Shown here one piece after another: positions 56,389 through 64,000 of a stretch of 64,000 nt of DNA. The notes under the pieces are model-generated. The model was given only the letters and a program-made list of their open reading frames with translations, ran no database searches and had not been told where the DNA came from. The position numbers and the translations under genes are program-made. Source of the stretch: Lachnospiraceae bacterium (GTDB lineage: Bacteria; Bacillota; Clostridia; Lachnospirales; Lachnospiraceae); NCBI GenBank assembly GCA_024687745.1, contig JAILEM010000084.1, positions 1 through 64,000 of the forward strand, given 5' to 3'. Position 1 is the first letter of the stretch; every line of letters begins with the position of its first letter.

Positions 56389-57423
56389 CTAAAACATATC
56401 CTTATATCTAAGTGCAAATTCTTCGGAAAACTTTTTTGCTCCTTCATCATTTAAATGGGAAGCATCTCCGAAGTATTTATTATCATATTCGGGAATCTCT
56501 GTCTCATAAATACCCTCAGGATAATATACGGAAAGCCCTTCTATATATTCAAAATATTGACTTAAGTAGTCATCGTTTAACGATTCATACGAGGCGGTAT
56601 TCATTGGAGGTTGACTAACCGTGATATTTACTGCATTTTCCTGACATAGACGGAGGATTTTTATCATATATTCATCCAGTATCGGATGGTCACCGTCCGT
56701 TTTAAACTCCGTATAGTTAGATTCGTAGTTAAGATAGTCGCATCCGTCCATCGTACCGAAGTGATACTGTCCCCTGCTTTCATCAAGCTCCTTAAGCCTT
56801 AAACTGTTATCTTCATATCTTAAGAAAAACCTGGCATTTATAAGTGCGGGCAGATAGCTGTCAGGGAGCCTTAAATACATGCTTAAAAGACTGAAAAGGT
56901 CGTGTTCTCCGTCATTAAAGGTATCAGCTTTAAGTTTTCTTCCCTCTGTATAGGTTTTTATAGCATCCGTTATCGAAAAGTGGTGGAAGTATATACTCCT
57001 CGTCCAGTAGTTATCTATATATGAATAATGGAAGGGAGAAAACATTATCACAACATTTTCCGGGCAGCCGACATTTTCGATATAATCCCTTAACGTATAA
57101 TACATCTCTATGCTCGTCGCCCCGCCTATGGCCAGATTTATACAGTCATCGCTCATACAGGTTGGCTTAAGGTCCGCCATAGCCGCAGAATCGCCTATTA
57201 TTATCGTTTTAAAGTCCTTCTCTCTGTATCCTTCCTCTCCCCCTTTACCTTCTCCATCACCATATATACCGCCCTTTCCTGACTGGATATCCTTTGTATA
57301 TTTCCAGGACGGATAATCCGTATCCTGATAATACATTGGGAAAAAGGCTGTATAGAGGATGATAAAAAGCACAGGCAGCAGAGCTAAAAGGAACTTTAAG
57401 AAAAAGTTCAGGTTTCTGTTCAT
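56389..57423 (-). CDS. SGNH/DltD-like membrane-anchored protein
   Basis: N-terminal TM, KTIIIGDSAAMADLKPT (GDS), INLAIGGATSIEMYYTL, C-terminal YFGDASHLNDEGAKKFSEE (DxxH). Paired with MBOAT. Confidence 0.75.
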   Translation of the reverse strand: MNRNLNFFLKFLLALLPVLFIILYTAFFPMYYQDTDYPSWKYTKDIQSGKGGIYGDGEGKGGEEGYREKDFKTIIIGDSAAMADLKPTCMSDDCINLAIGGATSIEMYYTLRDYIENVGCPENVVIMFSPFHYSYIDNYWTRSIYFHHFSITDAIKTYTEGRKLKADTFNDGEHDLFSLLSMYLRLPDSYLPALINARFFLRYEDNSLRLKELDESRGQYHFGTMDGCDYLNYESNYTEFKTDGDHPILDEYMIKILRLCQENAVNITVSQPPMNTASYESLNDDYLSQYFEYIEGLSVYYPEGIYETEIPEYDNKYFGDASHLNDEGAKKFSEEFALRYKDMF

Positions 57424-57464
57424 GTATTTATCGCTCCATTAATATCATTACCGGAACTCTCCGG

Positions 57465-57533
57465 CAGGTCTTAAGCTTAAGCCCGGTCAAAACTCAAGCT
57501 TAAACCGGGTCAATACTTAAGCATAAGCCTGTT
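57465..57533. repeat. 23-bp tandem repeat, 3 units, abutting the MBOAT stop codon
   Basis: caggtcttaagcttaagcccggt, caaaactcaagcttaaaccgggt, caatacttaagcataagcctgtt. Confidence 0.9.
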
Positions 57534-58978
57534 TAAAAGCTCTGGTACAAAAATTCCTTTGATGACAGGTTCAGGGAGAATATTATCATTATAATAAGAA
57601 GATAATAAAAACTCCACCTGAGCGGAAATCTGACATTTTCAAACAAGCCCGAGATATCACACTGCTTTTTTTCACAGGCAAGCTCCACTATTATCAAAAT
57701 GACAACTGCTCCGATGACAAATACAAGGTTGTCAACGCCAAGTCCCAGACTAAATACCGTCCCGTCTGTCAGGGATGAGATATCAAACCTTTGAACTATG
57801 GCCGAGTATATTCCTGACATATCCTTAACATTTGCGGATAAGAACGGAACCCAGGTAGAGGTTACCAGAAGATAGGTTATGACGATCCTGAAGATATCAT
57901 GGAGCCTTCCGTATCCTGCATCTCCCGGTTTCTTTATCTTTATGCCAAGCTTTCTGAATATATTATCCCTTATATATCCGATGACCTGATATCCTCCATG
58001 GAGTCCTCCCCATACAAGAAAGGTAAGATCTGCTCCATGCCAGAGACCGCTCACGAGAAATACGAGCATTATATTGATATATTTCCTAAACTCTCCCTTT
58101 CTGTTTCCGCCGAGAGGAATATACATATAATCCCGGAACCAGGTGGAGAGGGAAATATGCCATCTTCTCCAGTGCTCCGCTATACTTCTTGCAAGATACG
58201 GCTGTCTGAAATTATTTGTAACCTCGTATCCGAGTATCCCCGCACAGCCAAGGGCTATAAAGGAATACCCGGCAAAATCGCAGTATATCTGGAAGGAATA
58301 AGCGAAAAGCCCAAGCACCAGTATGGAGCCTGCCATTTCCTCATAGGATCCGAATATCGTATCCGTAAGTATCAGCATCCTCGGTACTATCACGAGCTTA
58401 AAAAAATATCCCCAGAGCATATACATAAGACCCTTCTTAATCCTTACGGGGTCAAACTTCTTATTATCATATACATCCGTCTGGCAGAGAAAATTCTTCG
58501 AACGCTCTATAGGTCCCGAAAGAAGGCAGGGGAAAAAGGAAACAAATAACGCATACTTCAGAATGTTCTTTTCCGGTCCGGTCTCATTCCTGTACCTGTC
58601 AATAATATATGTTGTTGATTGAAAAACATAAAATGAAAGTCCCGCAGGTATTATTATATCAAGCTTCAGCGAGGATCCTGCAAGTCCAAGGACAAAGTTG
58701 CTGTACTTTATGATAAGTAAGGATAACAGATTCAACGTAACTCCCGATATCAATATTGCCTTTCTGCTAAGCCATGTTATTTTATCCATCAGATTGCCTG
58801 CGGTCCATGATATAACAGTTGCTATTATTAAATATACGACCACAGAACCGTCCTGACAAAGATAATAAAAGTAACTGCTCAAAAGCAGCCATATATATTT
58901 GATCTTATCGGGAAGAACAAAATACAGGATTATCACTATGGGGAAAAATATTAAGAACTGCAATGAGTTAAATAGCAT
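57533..58978 (-). CDS. MBOAT family O-acyltransferase (AlgI/DltB-like)
   Basis: RYRNETGPEKNILKYALFVSFFPCLLSGPIERSKNFL, HWRRWHISLSTWFRDYMYIPLGGNR, FLVSGLWHGADLTFLVWGGLHG. Start at MLFNSLQFLIFFP. Confidence 0.93.
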   Translation of the reverse strand: MLFNSLQFLIFFPIVIILYFVLPDKIKYIWLLLSSYFYYLCQDGSVVVYLIIATVISWTAGNLMDKITWLSRKAILISGVTLNLLSLLIIKYSNFVLGLAGSSLKLDIIIPAGLSFYVFQSTTYIIDRYRNETGPEKNILKYALFVSFFPCLLSGPIERSKNFLCQTDVYDNKKFDPVRIKKGLMYMLWGYFFKLVIVPRMLILTDTIFGSYEEMAGSILVLGLFAYSFQIYCDFAGYSFIALGCAGILGYEVTNNFRQPYLARSIAEHWRRWHISLSTWFRDYMYIPLGGNRKGEFRKYINIMLVFLVSGLWHGADLTFLVWGGLHGGYQVIGYIRDNIFRKLGIKIKKPGDAGYGRLHDIFRIVITYLLVTSTWVPFLSANVKDMSGIYSAIVQRFDISSLTDGTVFSLGLGVDNLVFVIGAVVILIIVELACEKKQCDISGLFENVRFPLRWSFYYLLIIMIIFSLNLSSKEFLYQSF

Positions 58979-59079
58979 CGGCCACCTCTGGGTACGCTTG
59001 TATTCCAATTTCGATTATATTATAATGATGAAGATGTCCATGCGTCAAGAACAATGAGACAGATCAAAACACACGGGGA

Positions 59080-59682
59080 GTGAGCATGTTTAATAAAGAT
59101 CCTAAGAAAAAAGAAACCGAAAAGGAAAAAGAAGACCCTGAGAAGATAGATATAAAGGAAGAGATCAAGGAATGGGTTATAGCCATAGAGGCAGCCGTAA
59201 TTCTTGCAGTCGTCCTTAATATGTTCATCATAGTCAATGCCGTCATACCTTCGGCATCTATGGAATCCACCATAATGACCGGCGACAGGATCTTCGGAAA
59301 CAGACTCGCCTATATAAACAGCGATCCTCAAAGAGGTGATATCATCATCTTTAAGTTTCCCGATGATGAAAAACAGCTCTTCATAAAAAGAGTCATCGGT
59401 CTTCCGGGAGAGACCGTTGAAATGATAGACGGTAAGATTTATATAGATAACTCCGATACGCCCCTTAATGAACCCTATGTGATGGAAACTCCTCTTGGGA
59501 ATTACGGACCGGTCACGGTTCCTGAGGGAGCATACTTTGTAATGGGTGATAACAGAAACAATTCCGCCGATTCAAGGTACTGGGTCAATACCTTTGTATA
59601 TAAGGAAAAGATACTCGGACGGGCAGTCTTCAGATACTTCCGTCAATTCGGCAAAATAGAGGAAAGTCATCCTACCTACTAA
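59080..59682 (+). CDS. lepB: Signal peptidase I
   Basis: IPSASMESTIMTGDRIFGNRLAY, RGDIIIFKFPDDEKQLFIKRVIGLPGETVEM, FVMGDNRNNSADSRYWG-like motif. Confidence 0.94.
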   Translation: MSMFNKDPKKKETEKEKEDPEKIDIKEEIKEWVIAIEAAVILAVVLNMFIIVNAVIPSASMESTIMTGDRIFGNRLAYINSDPQRGDIIIFKFPDDEKQLFIKRVIGLPGETVEMIDGKIYIDNSDTPLNEPYVMETPLGNYGPVTVPEGAYFVMGDNRNNSADSRYWVNTFVYKEKILGRAVFRYFRQFGKIEESHPTY

Positions 59683-59688
59683 ACTGAA

Positions 59689-60891
59689 ATGCTCAATATA
59701 ACAGCTTACGTAAAAAAATACGGCAACAGAACTCTTAATGAGCTTCCGTTCGGTGAAGTGGATTCACTTATACTTTGCCAGTTAAGCTATCTCAAATTCG
59801 ACGACATACTTCATATCGACGATATGGTCAAACTCGGAGTTTTATCCGGTCACAAAAATATCGCCTCCATTTATCTTGATAAACGTTACAGTAAGAATAA
59901 CCGTGAATTGTTTGAGGCCTGCGCTTCAAGCGAAAGATATAAAGATATCATTTTAAAAAATTATGTAAATATAACAGACAGGGACAAGGAAATTCAGTTT
60001 TCCGCACTGACCTTTATATTTGACGACACCCTCTCCTATATAGCCTTCAGGGGCACGGATGACACCATAACCGGATGGAGGGAGGACTTCAATATGGCCT
60101 ATAAAAGTCCGATCCCCGCACAGATACATGCTCTTTCCTATCTAGAAAACATAATAGATCTGATCCCCGGTAGTATTTATGTCGGAGGCCATTCAAAGGG
60201 CGGGAATCTTGCAGTATATTCCGTGGCAAAATGCTCATATTCACATAAGCAGAGGATCAAAAAGGTCTATTCCCATGACGGACCCGGCTTCAGATCAGGT
60301 ATAATAACCGACTATGAAGCGGCTTATTTAAAAAAACATCTTGAAAAATCGGTACCCTCTTCATCAGTAATAGGAATGCTCTTAGAGGAATCGGGAAGTT
60401 TTGAGATAGTTGACTGCAGGGGCTTTTCCTTTATGCAGCACAATCCCTTCAACTGGGCGATAAGAGGCCACCGGTTCAAAAAGGATAAGTCCATCACAAG
60501 GTCTGCCTATGTCGGAGAGGAATCCATAAACAAATGGGTGATGGATATGTCAGAGGAAGAGCTAAAGACCTTTGTCGAAACCTTATTTGAACTGTTTGAC
60601 ATAGCGGGCATAAGCAATGTAAACACCTTTTACGATAATACTACGGAATCTATCATAAAGATCATAAAAGCCGCCGGTTCCATCGACGAGGACAGAAGAC
60701 AGCTGATGAACCAGTTTTTCAAAAGACTTGTATATCAGACAAGACCCTCTGCCCAGGATATGAACGAATTAAAGCTTTTCGATAATACGGATTATATGAA
60801 GGACGGAAAAGCCAGGCTTAAAAAGGAGTTCAAAAACGGAGTAAGACTCCTAAAGGATTACTTTAACAGATATAAGCCAAAAGACCAGTAA
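59689..60891 (+). CDS. Mbeg1-like (DUF2974) alpha/beta hydrolase-like protein
   Basis: FRGTDDTITGWREDFNMAY and GGHSKGGNLAVYSVAKC (GHSKGG) are typical. Confidence 0.88.
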   Translation: MLNITAYVKKYGNRTLNELPFGEVDSLILCQLSYLKFDDILHIDDMVKLGVLSGHKNIASIYLDKRYSKNNRELFEACASSERYKDIILKNYVNITDRDKEIQFSALTFIFDDTLSYIAFRGTDDTITGWREDFNMAYKSPIPAQIHALSYLENIIDLIPGSIYVGGHSKGGNLAVYSVAKCSYSHKQRIKKVYSHDGPGFRSGIITDYEAAYLKKHLEKSVPSSSVIGMLLEESGSFEIVDCRGFSFMQHNPFNWAIRGHRFKKDKSITRSAYVGEESINKWVMDMSEEELKTFVETLFELFDIAGISNVNTFYDNTTESIIKIIKAAGSIDEDRRQLMNQFFKRLVYQTRPSAQDMNELKLFDNTDYMKDGKARLKKEFKNGVRLLKDYFNRYKPKDQ

Positions 60892-61608
60892 GTGAACCGG
60901 ATAGATAAAGTAAAACAGATACTTTAGCTTTATACCCCTTTTGTTATTGTAGAGCATTATAGGTATGATCGAAAAAAAGGCCGTCGGTTCATATTCAAAG
61001 ATAGCCTCTCCTGCCATCAATGCCACAAGTCTGAACCTTCTGAATGTGTACATCAATACTATGGCGATGATCCCCTTATAGCTGTAATCTGTTTTAAGTA
61101 CATAGGCAAGTCCCATGCCTGCAAGTGCGATCACGGCAAAATTAAGCATTCTTAGATAAACATTATATTTCTCATCATAGGCAAACCTGTCTATCAGGTA
61201 TATGGTAATAAGCCCGAGAAACAGTGTAAAGATAACATTCTGATATGTAGGATCCCACCATTTTTCCCTTATGGCCCTGTCAAATACAGGCTCGCTGACT
61301 ATGGCGGTCAACAGCAGATTCAGTGCGTATTTCCTGACATTCTTAGTATGGATAAAGCCTTCAACTATCAAAAAACAAAAGATCGGAAATGCAGTCCTCC
61401 CGACAGCCCTCATTATCTCGTAGAGCTTACTTAGGGCATCAAACCTCTCATAGGGCATATTTCCTACATTATTTAAAATATACGGATTTAAGATGATAGC
61501 CGCTCCATGATCGATAAACATTCCTATGTAGGCTATTATCTTTAATGTGGAATTGGAGATCCCGTGATCCTTTACGAAGGCTTCAAATTTTGTGACCAAA
61601 CCGTACAT
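60850..61608 (-). CDS. TraX family membrane protein
   Basis: LKIIAYIGMFIDHGAAIIL, AVGRTAFPIFCFLIVEGFIHTKNVRKYALNLLLTAIVSEPVFD. Confidence 0.9.
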   Translation of the reverse strand: MYGLVTKFEAFVKDHGISNSTLKIIAYIGMFIDHGAAIILNPYILNNVGNMPYERFDALSKLYEIMRAVGRTAFPIFCFLIVEGFIHTKNVRKYALNLLLTAIVSEPVFDRAIREKWWDPTYQNVIFTLFLGLITIYLIDRFAYDEKYNVYLRMLNFAVIALAGMGLAYVLKTDYSYKGIIAIVLMYTFRRFRLVALMAGEAIFEYEPTAFFSIIPIMLYNNKRGIKLKYLFYFIYPVHLLVFWLISVKVIL

Positions 61609-61762
61609 GACAAACTTCCTTTATTTTTGTGCATTTTTTCAATGACTTATATATTATTTTATGATATAATGCCTAAGAGATTTTGTAAACAAAGCTGCAC
61701 TATTTTTTCAGATCGATATTCAGACTGATACAGGGCAGCAACATAAACGGAGGATTATAATA

Positions 61763-62881
61763 ATGAGGAAAAGATTATTACTGATTCTTCTTTCTTTGTC
61801 TGTATGCGTGGTTGCAATGGCCGGCTGCAAGGACAAAAAGAAAAAAGAAGAAGCCGAACAGGTTCCTTCAGCGGATCCTGTGATACAGGTAGTAACGGAT
61901 GAGGTAACCCCTGCTCCTGTAGAGGTAACACCCACAGAAGAATCAAGAGAGGGTATGTACAGATCAGAACTTACTAATGAGTGGATCGATGAGGCATTAA
62001 AGGATCAAAGGCCGATAGCCGCCATGGTAGATAACGAGAAAACAGCGTTACCGCACTATGGACTTTCCACAGCTGATGTAATATATGAGATGACAAACTC
62101 AACAGCTAACGAAGGTGTAACAAGACTTATGGTCCTTGTAAAGGATTGGGAAAGTATCACACAGCTTGGATCGATCCGAAGCGTAAGACCGACAAACCTT
62201 CAGATCGCTCCCGAATGGAACGCAGTTGTATGTCACGACGGAGGCCCCTTCTACATAGACGAATACCTTGCAAAAGACTTTGTCGAGAACTTCTCGGGAA
62301 CCTTTTCAAGAGTTGACAACGGTAAATCAAGAGAGTTTACCGAATATATATGTACCGGAGACCTTGATAAGAACTTTGACAGCAAGGGATACAGCAGGAC
62401 ATATAATGACTACTATCCCGGACCGCATTATCAGTTTGCAGACGAAGCCAATAAGGTAGATCTTTCAGCTGATGCAAAGTCAAAGGATGCGAAGACCATA
62501 AATCTTCCTTTCAAGCACAACAAGCCCGTTCTCGAGTATGATGAGGCAAGCGGAACATATAAGTATTCGGAATACGGATCGGCACATGTGGATCCCGGCA
62601 ATAATAATGAACAGCTTGCTTTTACAAATGTCCTTTTACAGGATGCGAGATATGTTAAATTTGATGACAACGGATATATGATGTTCCATTCGATCGACTT
62701 TAACAGAGACGGATACTATATAACAGGCGGAAAGGCAATTCCTGTTACCTGGTCAAAGGAAGACGAGCTTACACCTACCAGATATTATGATATGGACGGT
62801 AACGAGATCAAGCTTAACACAGGAAAGACTTATGTAGCTCTTATTCCCGATGATATATGGGACAATCTTGAAATAAAGTAA
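61763..62881 (+). CDS. DUF3048 (YerB-like) lipoprotein
   Basis: Lipobox AMAGC; RPIAAMVDNEKTALPHYGLSTADVIYEMTNSTANEGVTRLMVLV; LGSIRSVRP. Confidence 0.9.
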   Translation: MRKRLLLILLSLSVCVVAMAGCKDKKKKEEAEQVPSADPVIQVVTDEVTPAPVEVTPTEESREGMYRSELTNEWIDEALKDQRPIAAMVDNEKTALPHYGLSTADVIYEMTNSTANEGVTRLMVLVKDWESITQLGSIRSVRPTNLQIAPEWNAVVCHDGGPFYIDEYLAKDFVENFSGTFSRVDNGKSREFTEYICTGDLDKNFDSKGYSRTYNDYYPGPHYQFADEANKVDLSADAKSKDAKTINLPFKHNKPVLEYDEASGTYKYSEYGSAHVDPGNNNEQLAFTNVLLQDARYVKFDDNGYMMFHSIDFNRDGYYITGGKAIPVTWSKEDELTPTRYYDMDGNEIKLNTGKTYVALIPDDIWDNLEIK

Positions 62882-62900
62882 TACCTTTAATAAAAAGATA

Positions 62901-62944
62901 AAAAAGCAGTGCCGGTAAGTTAAGATAACCGGCACTGCTTTTTT
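62901..62944. terminator. Bidirectional terminator between DUF3048 gene and lgt
   Basis: aaaaagcagtgccggt...accggcactgctttttt perfect stem with A/T flanks. Confidence 0.9.
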
Positions 62945-63038
62945 GTGTATTATATTGTGTTATATTATGTATTTTTTATCTGTATCTGTAATTCCTTTAC
63001 TCTCAAAGGCTTAACCGTCTCAATTAAGCTCTGTTATC

Positions 63039-63845
63039 TTAAGCCTCTGTCGTATCGGAGGTTTCCTCAGCTTCAACATCCTCAGCCTCCCAGGAGGGCT
63101 TTAGGTTTATCTTTGTTGTGATCGCAAAAAAGATGATCGAGAAGATCAGCATAAAGATCGATATGAACTGTGATGTCGATAATCGTCCCACAGCCCCTCT
63201 CTCATCGTTTCTTAAGAATTCCACGAGAAATCTTCCTATTGCGTAGGCTCCAAAGTATGTGGCCGCTATATATCCCCTTCTTTTAAACCTCTTCCCGAAT
63301 ATTATAAGAAGCAATCCAAGTGCAAAATCAAAGACTGCGGATATAAGCTGTGTAGGTATTAAGGGTATACCGGCCGGTGCCAGTGATCCTTCAGGAAAAA
63401 CAACACCGAAGTGCGAATTTGTAGGTCTTCCGTAGCAGCACCCCGCCATAAAGCAGCCGAGTCTTCCGAATCCCTGGTTGATGGCAACACACGGGACAAG
63501 CAGATCGATATAGCTTAGAAAAGACAGCTTTTTTATCCTGCAGTAAATGTATATGCAGAGAACTCCGGTTATGATACCTCCATATACAACAAACCCTGAG
63601 GACCCTATAACACTTAAAGGATCAACGATGAGCCTGTCAAACTCCACTATCATATACATGAGCTTTCCGCCAAGGAAACCGAATATCAGGGTAAATATCG
63701 CAATATTTGTGTAGTGGTCAGCCGAAAGCTTTATCTTTGGAGCTAAGTACGATCCGATAAGGACTGCAGCCATAAATCCGAGACCTATCAGCAGACCGTA
63801 ACTGTGAACCGTAAACTTCCCGATGCTGAACAGATCGATCTTCAT
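63039..63845 (-). CDS. lgt: Prolipoprotein diacylglyceryl transferase
   Basis: VHSYGLLIGLGF, GGIITGVL, VAINQGFGRLGCFMAGCCYGRPT, RGYIAATYFGAYAIGRFLVEFLRND. Confidence 0.94.
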   Translation of the reverse strand: MKIDLFSIGKFTVHSYGLLIGLGFMAAVLIGSYLAPKIKLSADHYTNIAIFTLIFGFLGGKLMYMIVEFDRLIVDPLSVIGSSGFVVYGGIITGVLCIYIYCRIKKLSFLSYIDLLVPCVAINQGFGRLGCFMAGCCYGRPTNSHFGVVFPEGSLAPAGIPLIPTQLISAVFDFALGLLLIIFGKRFKRRGYIAATYFGAYAIGRFLVEFLRNDERGAVGRLSTSQFISIFMLIFSIIFFAITTKINLKPSWEAEDVEAEETSDTTEA

Positions 63846-63887
63846 TATTATCATCCTTCTTTCTATATTACTGTATTACTGTTATGC

Positions 63888-64000
63888 TTACCTTATCAGT
63901 CTGTAGAGATCCCTTATCTCATTTCCGGATGCAAGTCCCTCGGTGAAACAGGTTGCGGAGCCGGCCGCAATACCCATAACAAAAGCATCCTCAAAGTCAT
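63888..64000 (-). CDS. C-terminal fragment of a PfkB-type sugar kinase (possibly 1-phosphofructokinase), truncated by window edge
   Basis: Minus-strand translation ...DFEDAFVMGIAAGSATCFTEGLASGNEIRDLYRLIR*. Confidence 0.5.
   Translation of the reverse strand, partial: DFEDAFVMGIAAGSATCFTEGLASGNEIRDLYRLIR

Noticed and set aside
57899-58549. 216-aa plus-strand ORF
   Set aside because: Antisense to the MBOAT gene; biased composition typical of a shadow ORF.
60850-61608. TraX-like gene as evidence of a conjugative element
   Set aside because: TraX-family proteins are common chromosomal membrane proteins; no other conjugation genes are present.

Overview
The window looks like chromosome from an anaerobic Firmicute, probably Lachnospiraceae (inferred from protein content and synteny). 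Nearly all genes are on the minus strand. Left third (~1-20.6 kb): a uronate-catabolism island (uxuB, uxuA, uxaC, a DctMQP TRAP transporter, GntR/FCD regulator, cupin, uxaA, uxaB, kduI, an isomerase/epimerase, kduD, AraC regulator). A one-module NRPS-like enzyme (A-PCP-C) and a MATE exporter sit inside this island, 32 bp downstream of uxaA. Middle: tRNA-Thr, the conserved sigH-rlmB-mrnC-cysS-ispF block, tRNA-Met, an ECF transporter (T, AA, S), capA-like, argS, queH, AEC permease, purL, radA, a small conserved protein, clpC, an unusual membrane protein with a Tyr/Gly/Gln-rich tail, purD/N/M/E, a long M29-type peptidase, pyrE, pyrF and nrdD. Right end: TPR lipoprotein, HAD phosphatase, SGNH/MBOAT pair, lepB, Mbeg1-like, TraX-like, DUF3048 lipoprotein, lgt and a partial pfkB-type kinase. 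Main items for follow-up: (1) the uronate-linked NRPS/MATE pair, whose A domain appears to lack the usual amino-acid-anchoring Asp; (2) an exact 14-mer, AGTTTACATAACTC, present four times, twice in one gene, plus a hairpin-rich element near rlmB that shares motifs with the kduD-araC spacer; (3) three consecutive intergenic regions with unrelated short tandem repeats (17x8, ~14x5, 23x3 bp), two abutting stop codons; (4) NrdR-like and other palindromes upstream of nrdD; (5) three matching operator-like sites around dctP/GntR. No CRISPR array, complete transposon or prophage was seen. Product calls rest on motif recognition by eye, without database searches.
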